The notes beneath the pieces were generated by a model, which was given only the letters and a program-made list of their open reading frames with translations, was not told the origin of the DNA and did no database searches. A program made the position numbers and the translations under genes. DNA of 5,707 nucleotides from Candidatus Woesearchaeota archaeon (GTDB taxonomy: Archaea > Nanobdellota > Nanobdellia > Woesearchaeales > UBA10216): the NCBI GenBank assembly GCA_013331515.1, contig DUGG01000022.1, forward strand, positions 4,916 through 10,622, read 5' to 3'. Below, in pieces: positions 1 through 4,705 of this stretch (positions are counted from its first letter, which is position 1; each line of letters opens with the position of its first letter).

Positions 1-1
1 C

Positions 2-364
2 ATTGATGCAGACGTGTTCGCTGACTACCTGATGGGCGAGCCGCACGCCAGGGAGTTTTTTGAGCAGCTCCCGGAAGGGACATTCCATTATTCAGCGCTG
101 ACCAGGATTGAACTGCTATCTGCCGGGCCGTGCTCTGACAGCGGCATAAGAAGCTCCACAGCCGCCCTGCTTTCAATAGGGAGGAAAGCAGACATTGACG
201 AGGCCATAATAAGCTTGGCAGCAGACCTGAAAAGGGAGCACAAGCTGACAATTCCGGATGCTGTAATAGCGGCAACCGCCTTGCATCTGAAGGCTGAGCT
301 GATCACCAAAAACGTCAACCGGTTCAAGAGGATAAACGGGCTCCTCCTGATGAAACCATACTGA
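2..364 (+). CDS. PIN-domain (VapC-like) ribonuclease, 5' end missing
   Basis: The reading frame is open from base 2 and ends at TGA 362-364, giving 120 residues with the start codon lost beyond the left edge. The first visible residues, IDADVFADYL, match the opening strand of PIN domains, where the first Asp binds metal (usual form LDTNVLIDYL). Further signatures are the Glu in SALTRIELLSAG, the Asp in IPDAVIAATAL, and a late TKNVNRF motif like the usual TRNxxDF. These are the acidic residues that hold Mg2+/Mn2+ in the active site. Family knowledge: VapC toxins of this type cut tRNA or rRNA in the cytoplasm and are neutralised by a VapB antitoxin encoded just upstream, which would lie outside the window. 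Only a few residues appear to be missing. A GTG at 14 is in frame but would remove the first catalytic Asp, so it is not the true start. A PIN protein in RNA processing rather than a toxin remains possible. Confidence 0.82.
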   Translation: MDADVFADYLMGEPHAREFFEQLPEGTFHYSALTRIELLSAGPCSDSGIRSSTAALLSIGRKADIDEAIISLAADLKREHKLTIPDAVIAATALHLKAELITKNVNRFKRINGLLLMKPY

Positions 365-368
365 ACAC

Positions 369-375
369 ATTTTTG
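369..375 (+). terminator. Possible oligo-T terminator after the PIN gene
   Basis: A run of five T (370-374) starts six bases after the PIN stop codon and precedes the S19e promoter. Archaeal RNA polymerase can stop at such runs without a hairpin. The run is short, so this is only a candidate. Confidence 0.25.
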
Positions 376-384
376 TCAAGCGCA

Positions 385-397
385 ATCTTTTTAAATG
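385..397 (+). promoter_or_regulatory. TATA-box promoter of the ribosomal operon
   Basis: The sequence CTTTTTAAAT at 388-396, with an A/G-containing flank upstream, looks like an archaeal TATA box with BRE. Transcription would begin about 25 bases downstream, near 418, leaving a leader of about 10 bases before ATG 428. The site overlaps the in-frame ATG at 395, which argues against that ATG as the S19e start. Confidence 0.6.
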
Positions 398-427
398 AGG
401 TGCCTTTCCGCTCATTTGGCAAAAAAA

Positions 428-949
428 ATGACAACAACCAAACATGTGGAGACAGTTGCTGGGGCGGACACGCACCAATCGGATTCAAGTGCCGCGAAAA
501 CTGAGGCAGAACTCAACCCGCTCGCGGTTGACCCGAACATGCTCATACAGAACCTTGCAAAAGCGCTCAAGAGCGTGCCTCAGATAAAGCCGCCTGAATG
601 GGCAGCATTCGCAAAGACCGGGATCCACAAGGAAAGGCCTCCGGCACAAAGCGACTGGTGGCATTTAAGGGCTGCCGCTGTCCTTAGAAGCGTGGCAAAA
701 CTCGGTCCGGTTGGAACCCAGAAGCTCAGGACAAAGTTTGGCGGAAAGCACAGCCGCGGCTTCAAGTCAGAAAGGTTCGCAAAGGGTTCGGGAAACATCC
801 TTAGGAAAGCGCTCCAGCAGCTTGAAAAAGCAGGCCTCGTAAAGCAGGCAGTCAAGGGCGTTCACAAAGGCAGGGTAATCACAGACAAGGCATCTGCCCT
901 CTTTGCTGCCGCAATAAAGGCAGCAGGCGATGGGAAGAGGCAGGCCTGA
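428..949 (+). CDS. rps19e: Small ribosomal subunit protein S19e (eS19)
   Basis: This encodes a 173-residue protein of the archaeal/eukaryotic 30S/40S subunit head, needed for small-subunit maturation. Family motifs run in the expected order: IKPPEWAAFAKTGIHKERPP (53-72), DWWHLRAAAVLRSV (76-89), GPVGTQKLRTKFGGKHSRG (93-111), KGSGNILRKALQQLEKAGLV (119-138) and KGRVITDKA (147-155). The winged-helix fold appears complete. About 30 residues before the usual start (the LIQNLAKALK helix) form a low-complexity Thr/Ser/Ala/Glu extension. ATG 428 is chosen because the upstream ATG 395 falls within the TATA box. It is the first gene of the operon, and its last 20 bases overlap the start of the next gene if ATG 930 is used there. 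Confidence 0.95.
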   Translation: MTTTKHVETVAGADTHQSDSSAAKTEAELNPLAVDPNMLIQNLAKALKSVPQIKPPEWAAFAKTGIHKERPPAQSDWWHLRAAAVLRSVAKLGPVGTQKLRTKFGGKHSRGFKSERFAKGSGNILRKALQQLEKAGLVKQAVKGVHKGRVITDKASALFAAAIKAAGDGKRQA

Positions 950-1310
950 AACGGATAAGCCAAAAATGGATGAGCTTGAGGAACTGCGGAGAAAACGGGC
1001 GGAACAGCTCAGGCAGGCATACTCCAGGCAAATCCATGGGCAGGAGCTGGAAAGGCCCCATGAAGGGGCACGGCAGTTCGCCGCGCTCGAGGACGCCATA
1101 AAAGCAAGGATGACCAAGGAAGCCCTGCAGCGGTATTGCGCGGTAAAGTTCGCTCATCCGGAAAGCGCTGCGCACCTCATAATCACGATAGCACAGGCCG
1201 TCAGAATGGGCAGGCAGCGGGGCATGCTCGGAGAAGAGCAACTCGTAGCAGCCCTAAAGGCCATCTCGGCAAGGGAACAGAAGAACGGCATCACGATAAT
1301 AAGGAAGTAA
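930..1310 (+). CDS. PDCD5-family DNA-binding protein
   Basis: The 126-residue product matches the archaeal homologues of human PDCD5 (TFAR19), small helical proteins that bind double-stranded DNA and sit beside S19e and L39e in many archaeal genomes. The N-terminal helix DELEELRRKRAEQLRQAY (14-31) is basic and coiled, and is followed by the core helical bundle from about 58 (ARMTKEALQRY, then HPESAAHLIITIAQA, then GEEQLVAALKAIS) and a C-terminal basic strand (ITIIRK). Two starts are possible. ATG 930 has AAGG nine bases upstream and overlaps S19e. ATG 966 starts at MDELEELRRKR, exactly where archaeal relatives usually begin, 16 bases after the S19e stop. The first 12 residues are therefore uncertain. 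The product's role in archaea is not settled; nucleic-acid binding is the best-supported description. Confidence 0.9.
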   Translation: MGRGRPETDKPKMDELEELRRKRAEQLRQAYSRQIHGQELERPHEGARQFAALEDAIKARMTKEALQRYCAVKFAHPESAAHLIITIAQAVRMGRQRGMLGEEQLVAALKAISAREQKNGITIIRK

Positions 1311-1315
1311 AACAA

Positions 1316-1489
1316 ATGTCAAGACACAAGCATCCGAGCAGGAAACAACGACTGGTCAAGAAAGGCAATCAGACAAAATGGGCGCCATTCTGGACTGTGC
1401 CAAAAATTTACGGCAAGGGCAGGAGGATACATCCCGGCAGGCACACTGCCGTGAAGAGGCACTGGAGAAGGCAGAAACTCAAGGCGTGA
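1316..1489 (+). CDS. rpl39e: Large ribosomal subunit protein L39e (eL39)
   Basis: This small gene gives a 57-residue, very basic protein that lines the polypeptide exit tunnel of the archaeal/eukaryotic large subunit. The diagnostic C-terminus RHWRRQKLKA (48-57) is present, after an N-terminus (MSRHKHPSRKQRLVKKGNQ) like the usual MSRNKPLGKKLRLAKA. The family is normally about 51 residues; this one has a few extra in the middle (IYGKGRRIHPGRHTAVK), and the usual NRRVPxWV segment reads NQTKWAPFW. ATG 1316 is preceded by a GGAAG-like ribosome binding site at 1303-1307 formed by the end of the PDCD5 gene. The gap to that gene is five bases, consistent with cotranscription and coupled translation. 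An in-frame upstream extension to 1136 is only read-through of the PDCD5 region. Confidence 0.95.
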   Translation: MSRHKHPSRKQRLVKKGNQTKWAPFWTVPKIYGKGRRIHPGRHTAVKRHWRRQKLKA

Positions 1490-1495
1490 CTTAAA

Positions 1496-1900
1496 ATGGC
1501 AACAATCGAGCGCACTATTACACTAAACATCAGGAAGGAACTGATGAAGACCCCGCTTTACAGAAGGGCCAAGAAGGCAATCTCCGCACTAAAAACACAG
1601 CTTGCAAGGCACATGAACGTGGCTGAGGAAAAGGTGAAGCTGGGAACCCATCTCAACCTGAAAATCTGGGAACATGGCATCAAGAGGCCGCTGCACAAGA
1701 TAACCATCCTTGCAAAGAAGGATGACAAAGGAACGGTGACAGCAGAACTGCCAAGCATCCCCCAGAAGAAGCAGAACGCAAGGATGACCAAGGAAAAAGA
1801 AAAGCAGGCGAAGAAGGAAAAGAAGAATGCTGATAAGACACTTCCTGAACCTGCAGGGCAAGACAAAACAGGAAATGCCCAACCTTCGGCAAAAGAGTGA
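1496..1900 (+). CDS. rpl31e: Large ribosomal subunit protein L31e (eL31) with charged tail
   Basis: The 134-residue product matches L31e, a component near the exit-tunnel rim of the archaeal/eukaryotic large subunit where nascent-chain factors dock. Core features are the opening strand ERTITLNIRKEL (5-16), the basic helix RRAKKAISALKTQLARHM (23-40), VKLGTHLNLKIWEHGIKRP (47-65) and the final strand HKITILAKKDD (67-77). Archaeal L31e usually ends near 80-95 residues. Here about 45 residues follow, rich in Lys, Glu and later Gln/Pro/Ala, and probably disordered. The gene starts six bases after L39e and ends the operon. Archaeal clusters often continue with the gene for initiation factor aIF6, which is not present here. 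Confidence 0.93.
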   Translation: MATIERTITLNIRKELMKTPLYRRAKKAISALKTQLARHMNVAEEKVKLGTHLNLKIWEHGIKRPLHKITILAKKDDKGTVTAELPSIPQKKQNARMTKEKEKQAKKEKKNADKTLPEPAGQDKTGNAQPSAKE

Positions 1901-1926
1901 CTGGGAAACACACTCGTTCTAAGGGG

Positions 1927-1940
1927 AAAAGTTTATTACC
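1927..1940 (+). promoter_or_regulatory. TATA-box promoter of the glycosidase gene
   Basis: AAAAGTTTATTACC, with its A/T core at 1931-1938, is centred about 26 bases before GTG 1961 and 29 before ATG 1964. A transcript beginning at the start codon, that is leaderless, is predicted. It separates the glycosidase from the ribosomal operon. Confidence 0.55.
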
Positions 1941-1960
1941 GGCAGCCACGTTAAGCCAGC

Positions 1961-3112
1961 GTGATGAACCGGCCGGGCGAAAAAGAGGCGATGGCAAAAG
2001 CAGCCAGAAAGCTTCTCCTGACAAACAGGAGAACAGTGTGCGGGTACACATTCACCATACCAAGCCCGTACGAATACAAGCACCAGTGGCTCTGGGATAG
2101 CTGCTTCCACGCAATTGTCCTGAGACATTTCGACATGCAGGCAGCAGAGGCTGAACTGAGAAGCCTGATGGCGTCCCAGCACAGGGACGGGATGGTGCCC
2201 CACGAAAGCAAATACACCCTGTTTGCAGCAATGCTGCCATACACCAGCAGGATAACCCAGCCGCCAATAATAGCAAGGGCAGCGCTTGACGTATACGAAA
2301 AAAGCCGCAACAGGAAATTCCTCTCGGAGATTTTCCCAAAGCTCCAGAAATACCATGCCTGGCTGGAATGCAAAAGGGAAACAGGCAACGTGCTGAAGGT
2401 GGTTGATTCCAACGAAAGCGGCGAAGACAACTCAATCCTGTGGGATGATGAACTTACAATACCAACCCACATGACGTACCTGAGATGGCTGACGACTTAC
2501 GTGCCCCTGATGCCGCAACGCGCTGCAATCATAAGCGTCAAGGCAACAGCGTTCTATGCGGATTCAATCGGCTGCATGGCAAAGATTGCAGGAATCCTCG
2601 GCAACACGCAGCTTAGCAGGAACTACTCTGCCAAAAAAGCTTGCGTCCTAGCCGCCATGAGAAAGCGATTCAGGCAAAAAGACGGCCTGTACCACAGCTT
2701 AACGAGAAAAGGAAAAGTCATTGCATACAAAACAAACTCCCTGTTCGCGCCCATGTTCGCAGGAGCCATAACAAAGCCGGAAGCGAAAAAGCTGGTTGAA
2801 GAGCATCTGCTGAACGCAAACGAGTTCTGGACAAACTATCCCATACCAACCGTAGCCATAAGCGAAAAAAAATTCTCCGCGAGAGGCTACTGGCGCGGCC
2901 CCACTTGGATTAACATAAACTGGATGGTCCACCGGGGTCTGCGGGCATACGGCTTCAAAACTGTCGCGGAAGAGCTGCTGCAAAAGACACACGCCGTCAT
3001 CAAAAAGAGCGGCTTCAGGGAATACTACAACCCCATAACAGGCGATGGGCTGGGCGCAAAGCAGTTTGGCTGGAGCACGCTGGTACTGGACATGATGAAG
3101 AACAGCAGCTAA
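1961..3112 (+). CDS. GH63/trehalase-like (alpha/alpha)6-barrel glycoside hydrolase
   Basis: This 383-residue protein resembles the compact GH63-type glucosidases that include bacterial mannosylglycerate hydrolase and glucosidase-like relatives. Substrate-pocket motif QWLWDSCFHAIVLRHFD lies at 42-58, HRDGMVPHE at 74-82, the presumed general-acid Asp in NESGEDNSILWDDE (D156), the aromatic YWRGPTWININW at 310-321, and the presumed catalytic base Glu in FREYYNPITGDGLGAKQFGWS (E354). Assignment of the catalytic pair is by analogy with GH37/GH63 enzymes. The length suits a single catalytic domain without an N-terminal beta-sandwich. There is no signal peptide or membrane segment, so the enzyme is probably cytoplasmic. 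The substrate (mannosylglycerate, glucosylglycerate, trehalose or another alpha-linked sugar) cannot be read from the sequence. GTG 1961 and ATG 1964 are adjacent codons and either may be the start; ATG 1991 is a less likely third choice. Its TAA overlaps by two bases the convergent stop of the glycosyltransferase tail. Confidence 0.86.
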   Translation: MMNRPGEKEAMAKAARKLLLTNRRTVCGYTFTIPSPYEYKHQWLWDSCFHAIVLRHFDMQAAEAELRSLMASQHRDGMVPHESKYTLFAAMLPYTSRITQPPIIARAALDVYEKSRNRKFLSEIFPKLQKYHAWLECKRETGNVLKVVDSNESGEDNSILWDDELTIPTHMTYLRWLTTYVPLMPQRAAIISVKATAFYADSIGCMAKIAGILGNTQLSRNYSAKKACVLAAMRKRFRQKDGLYHSLTRKGKVIAYKTNSLFAPMFAGAITKPEAKKLVEEHLLNANEFWTNYPIPTVAISEKKFSARGYWRGPTWININWMVHRGLRAYGFKTVAEELLQKTHAVIKKSGFREYYNPITGDGLGAKQFGWSTLVLDMMKNSS

Positions 3113-3288
3113 ATTCTGCCCTTCAGGAATGCCGCCCTCCTGAGCGCCTCATCCTTCCTGAAGTAGCCCATGCTGGCTGACGTCTCATAAGCTTCAGCCG
3201 CCTCTTCCACGCAGCCGATCTTCTCCAATGCAACGCCAAGGTTGTAATGCGCCCTGGCGTGCCCCGGAAGCCATGACTTTCCGGGCAA
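3109..3288 (-). pseudogene. TPR-containing C-terminus of the glycosyltransferase in a shifted frame
   Basis: This minus-strand frame has no start codon of its own but reads 59 residues from LPGKSWLPGH to KGRI and stops at TAG 3111-3109. It contains a good tetratricopeptide repeat: ARAHYNLGVALEKIG followed by CVEEAAEAYETSAS, with Leu7, Gly8, Ala10, Gly15, Ala20 and Tyr24 of the TPR consensus in place. TPR tails are common on family 2 glycosyltransferases. The upstream enzyme domain would join this frame if one base were added near 3277-3280 or two removed, giving a CPEKSWLPGH junction. Its stop codon overlaps the convergent glycosidase stop at 3110-3112, a natural gene boundary, which supports this as the original end of the gene. 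Confidence 0.72.
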
Positions 3289-3674
3289 TCATCATCCAGG
3301 CACCATACAAAGTCCTCGCGATAAGTGTCATTGGCGTAATTGCGCTGAACCAGCGCGTAACCGGCAAACTTCTCATCCTTAACAAGCTCCCTGATTCTGC
3401 CAAAATCGCTGCCTGAGATTGCCTCATCTGCATCAAGAACCAAAATCCAGTCGCCAGCCGCGCGCTTAAGGCCCTCGTTCCTTGCGGCAGAGGTGTCATC
3501 GTTCAACTCAAAGCTGTAAACCTCGGCCCCAAGCCTTGCAGCGAGCTCAGCCGTGCCATCCCTTGAGCCGGTGTCAACAACCTCAATCTGGCGGGCAAGA
3601 CCCTTCACAGAAGAGATTGCATTCCCAATCCATTCTGCCTCATCCCGGACTATCATGCACAACGTGATTGACAT
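3123..3674 (-). CDS. Family 2 glycosyltransferase, frame-disrupted
   Basis: The first 130 residues or so are a clear GT-A fold of family 2, of the kind often joined to TPR repeats. They show the opening SITLCMIVRDEAEWIGNAI, the nucleotide-sugar motif VVDTGSRDGTAE (33-43), TSAARNEGL (61-69), and the metal-binding LDADEAIS (80-87), followed by YALVQRNYAND (106-116). Such enzymes transfer a sugar from a nucleotide donor to a glycan, lipid or protein in the cytoplasm. After about residue 132 the frame becomes Arg/Trp-rich without family resemblance, and the genuine C-terminus, a TPR, continues in another minus-strand frame at 3109-3288. Even when joined, the protein would be only about 188 residues, against roughly 300 or more in the family; the acceptor-binding half of the domain is missing. 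It is therefore probably a decayed or internally deleted gene, though a base error near 3279 would explain the frame. ATG 3674 fits the TATA box 29 bases upstream. Confidence 0.82.
   Translation of the reverse strand: MSITLCMIVRDEAEWIGNAISSVKGLARQIEVVDTGSRDGTAELAARLGAEVYSFELNDDTSAARNEGLKRAAGDWILVLDADEAISGSDFGRIRELVKDEKFAGYALVQRNYANDTYREDFVWCLDDDCPESHGFRGTPGRITTLALHWRRSAAWKRRLKLMRRQPAWATSGRMRRSGGRHS
3263..3285. repeat. Small inverted repeat at the glycosyltransferase frame break
   Basis: CCCGGAA at 3263-3269 pairs perfectly with TTCCGGG at 3279-3285 around a nine-base loop. The frame change from the GT domain to the TPR tail must fall within roughly 3255-3288, so it coincides with this hairpin. 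Hairpins of this kind can promote small deletions in replication and can also cause sequencing errors. Confidence 0.6.
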
Positions 3675-3696
3675 GCCAGGAAAATGCGCAAGAACC

Positions 3697-3708
3697 GGAA
3701 TATATAGA
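3697..3708 (-). promoter_or_regulatory. TATA-box promoter of the glycosyltransferase gene
   Basis: Read on the minus strand, TCTATATATTCC runs from 3708 to 3697 and is centred about 29 bases before ATG 3674, predicting a leaderless or nearly leaderless transcript. The outer arm of the first hairpin (3706-3718) touches the TATA box and would cover the BRE, so anything binding that hairpin DNA could control this promoter. Confidence 0.6.
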
Positions 3709-3748
3709 CAACTGCGTAGCTTATGTCATGTCTTGTACGCAGTTGTCT
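3706..3748. repeat. Hairpin 1 of a twin inverted-repeat element
   Basis: AGACAACTGCGTA (3706-3718) is perfectly complementary to TACGCAGTTGTCT (3736-3748), a 13-bp stem with a 17-base loop GCTTATGTCATGTCTTG. The arm core AACTGCG is shared with the second hairpin, which begins one base further on. No coding sequence accounts for the symmetry. It may act as paired protein-binding sites, as RNA structure in the 3' region of the upstream minus-strand gene, or as a recombination or mobile-element remnant. Confidence 0.85.
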
Positions 3749-3749
3749 G

Positions 3750-3796
3750 ATAGTGAACTGCGCCTCGTCTGTCACATAACCCGCGCAGTTCACTAT
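3750..3796. repeat. Hairpin 2 of a twin inverted-repeat element
   Basis: ATAGTGAACTGCGC (3750-3763) is perfectly complementary to GCGCAGTTCACTAT (3783-3796), a 14-bp stem with a 19-base loop CTCGTCTGTCACATAACCC. Its loop contains ACATAA (3774-3779), the exact complement of TTATGT in loop 1 (3721-3726), so the two loops could pair in RNA. Read in reverse complement, this unit resembles hairpin 1 in arm and loop, as if one element was duplicated in inverted orientation. It lies 27 bases after the stop codon of the upstream minus-strand gene and could help end its transcript, although no T-run follows. Confidence 0.85.
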
Positions 3797-3822
3797 ATCC
3801 TGGTTGCCCCCTGCAACACAAA

Positions 3823-4512
3823 TCAGGGATATGTGCTCCTCACCCTGAAGTCAAACCCGGAAAGGGACACTCCAATCCTGACCAGAAATTCATCGGCACG
3901 CCTGATGGCTCCTTGCAGCTCATGTTCCTGCTCGTCTGCTGAACGGGAGGTGAAGTAAAACGCATGGCGATATTCCAGCTCAAATTTTTTCCTGTCCTCA
4001 TCAACCACTTTAAGAGATGCGTAGCAGTCAAAAAAAAATCTGGCACTAATGTCCAGGGATGTTATTCCGCTCACTCCATCCGACTCCATGAAAAGCCGCA
4101 CGACATCCGCTGTAAGCTTTTGGTGAATGATATATTTCTCCCCACTGCCTTTCCTTACTTTGAACCCCTTAAGGAAAAACCACCCGTCATTGTACTCCAT
4201 GACCACAGAACCCTGTCCCAACCTGTTCTCATACTCAACCGAAAATTTGCTGAAGACATCGCCAATGCCAATGAGCGCCTGAAACTGCTCATCGGTAAAA
4301 GGCAAAGGGCGCTCTCCGTAAAGAGTCACTGAGAGATGTGGATAATCCTGCCTGCCTTTTTCAGGTATCACCGGCAGGCCAAGGTAAGATCCGCCATCTC
4401 TGACGAAAACAACGTTTGCCATGGGACAGAGCAGCCTGGCCTGGCCGGCAAGCTCCTCTAGAGTGGAATACCTGCCCAGCCTCTTGTTGCGAACAACAGG
4501 AAGATGATTCAT
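3823..4512 (-). CDS. Unrecognised protein of about 229 residues
   Basis: I do not recognise this family. The product is soluble-looking, without a signal peptide, membrane span or obvious catalytic motif. It begins MNHLPVVRNKRLGRYSTLEE, then has a strand-like segment CPMANVVFVRDGGSYLGLPV (29-48), then YPHLSVTLYGERPLPFTDEQ (57-76). A segment rich in aromatic residues follows, FSKFSVEYENRLG (87-99) and DGWFFLKGFKVRK (109-121). The C-terminal half is charged and probably alpha/beta, with KKFELEYRHAFYF (175-187) and an acidic helix from 192 to 212. The frame is open up to a GTG at 4605, but that stretch holds TATA-like sites. ATG 4512 lies 29 bases from a TATA box at 4536-4546 and is preferred; ATG 4530 is possible. 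Codon use matches the neighbours and no overlapping frame on either strand is more convincing. It is divergent from the helicase and separated from the glycosyltransferase by the twin hairpins. Confidence 0.72.
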   Translation of the reverse strand: MNHLPVVRNKRLGRYSTLEELAGQARLLCPMANVVFVRDGGSYLGLPVIPEKGRQDYPHLSVTLYGERPLPFTDEQFQALIGIGDVFSKFSVEYENRLGQGSVVMEYNDGWFFLKGFKVRKGSGEKYIIHQKLTADVVRLFMESDGVSGITSLDISARFFFDCYASLKVVDEDRKKFELEYRHAFYFTSRSADEQEHELQGAIRRADEFLVRIGVSLSGFDFRVRSTYP

Positions 4513-4535
4513 AATAGTGCAGGGAATCATTGCAT

Positions 4536-4547
4536 GATTAAAAAGGT
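4536..4547 (-). promoter_or_regulatory. Candidate TATA box of the unrecognised minus-strand gene
   Basis: On the minus strand ACCTTTTTAATC (4547-4536) resembles the CTTTTTAAAT box of the ribosomal operon. It is about 29 bases from ATG 4512, the spacing seen for the other leaderless starts in this window. A stronger-looking palindromic TATA site lies further upstream, so two promoters are possible. Confidence 0.4.
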
Positions 4548-4577
4548 GATTGCCAGCGCGACGGCCAGAACAGCAAT

Positions 4578-4593
4578 ACCTATTTAAATAGGT
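4578..4593. promoter_or_regulatory. 16-bp perfect palindrome containing a TATA box
   Basis: ACCTATTTAAATAGGT reads the same on both strands. Its core TTTAAA is a good archaeal TATA box and could direct transcription either way: minus-strand initiation near 4559, or plus-strand near 4612. It may instead be, or also be, a dimeric repressor site. It lies between the divergent unrecognised gene and the helicase. Confidence 0.5.
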
Positions 4594-4615
4594 GCGTGTT
4601 TTCACGGTTTTAACG

Positions 4616-4627
4616 CATATAAAAAAG
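4616..4627 (+). promoter_or_regulatory. Distal TATA-like site upstream of the helicase
   Basis: CATATAAAAAAG on the plus strand could start a transcript near 4645, giving the helicase a leader of about 75 bases that includes the hairpin at 4654-4692. It could alternatively drive a small RNA. Evidence is sequence resemblance only. Confidence 0.3.
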
Positions 4628-4653
4628 GCTTTCCGGCGGGCCCAGAAGCGGCG

Positions 4654-4692
4654 GAGAACAATGCAAAAGCCGGCTCATCACGCTTTGTTCTC
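4654..4692. repeat. Inverted repeat upstream of the helicase promoter
   Basis: GAGAACAATGC (4654-4664) pairs with GCTTTGTTCTC (4682-4692), ten of eleven positions matching with one T-T mismatch. The 17-base loop contains the self-complementary AGCCGGCT (4668-4675). It directly abuts the proximal helicase TATA box, so it could be an operator, or a leader hairpin if transcription starts from the distal TATA-like site. Confidence 0.5.
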
Positions 4693-4705
4693 ACTTATTT
4701 AAATG
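4692..4705 (+). promoter_or_regulatory. Proximal TATA-box promoter of the DEAD-box helicase
   Basis: CACTTATTTAAATG has its A/T core at 4696-4703, centred about 23 bases before ATG 4721, which fits a leaderless transcript. In-frame ATGs at 4703 and 4709 are too close to the box to be used from this promoter. Confidence 0.55.

Noticed and set aside
2..364. A complete toxin-antitoxin pair at the left end
   Set aside because: Only the PIN protein is visible; no antitoxin gene lies downstream and the upstream region is outside the window.
395..427. Upstream ATG 395 as the S19e start
   Set aside because: It overlaps the TATA box, so it would lie upstream of the expected transcription start, and the added residues are not family-like.
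1897..2100. Plus-strand open frame of 67 codons overlapping the L31e end and the glycosidase start
   Set aside because: It runs through the glycosidase promoter and its coding start in another frame and shows no recognisable protein features.
1951..2472. Minus-strand open frame of 173 codons opposite the glycosidase
   Set aside because: The plus-strand frame has clear glycosidase motifs; this is an antisense shadow with Ser/Cys-rich composition.
3109..3674. Programmed -1 frameshifting in the glycosyltransferase
   Set aside because: A -1 shift after the GAA codon would join the frames, but no X XXY YYZ heptamer is present and the enzyme domain would still be incomplete; decay or sequence error is simpler.
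3706..3796. Twin hairpins as a CRISPR array, a tRNA pair or a C/D box RNA
   Set aside because: There are no evenly spaced direct repeats with spacers, no tRNA cloverleaf or T-arm sequence, and no convincing RTGATGA and CTGA boxes in the right arrangement.
3668..3958. Plus-strand open frame of 96 codons across the twin hairpins
   Set aside because: It runs through the hairpins and the end of the minus-strand gene, is rich in Cys and Ser without any family signal, and has no promoter or ribosome binding site.
3964..4332. Plus-strand open frame of 122 codons opposite the unrecognised gene
   Set aside because: The minus frame is longer and has a plausible promoter; this frame lacks a promoter and looks like an antisense shadow, though with an unrecognised partner this is slightly less certain.
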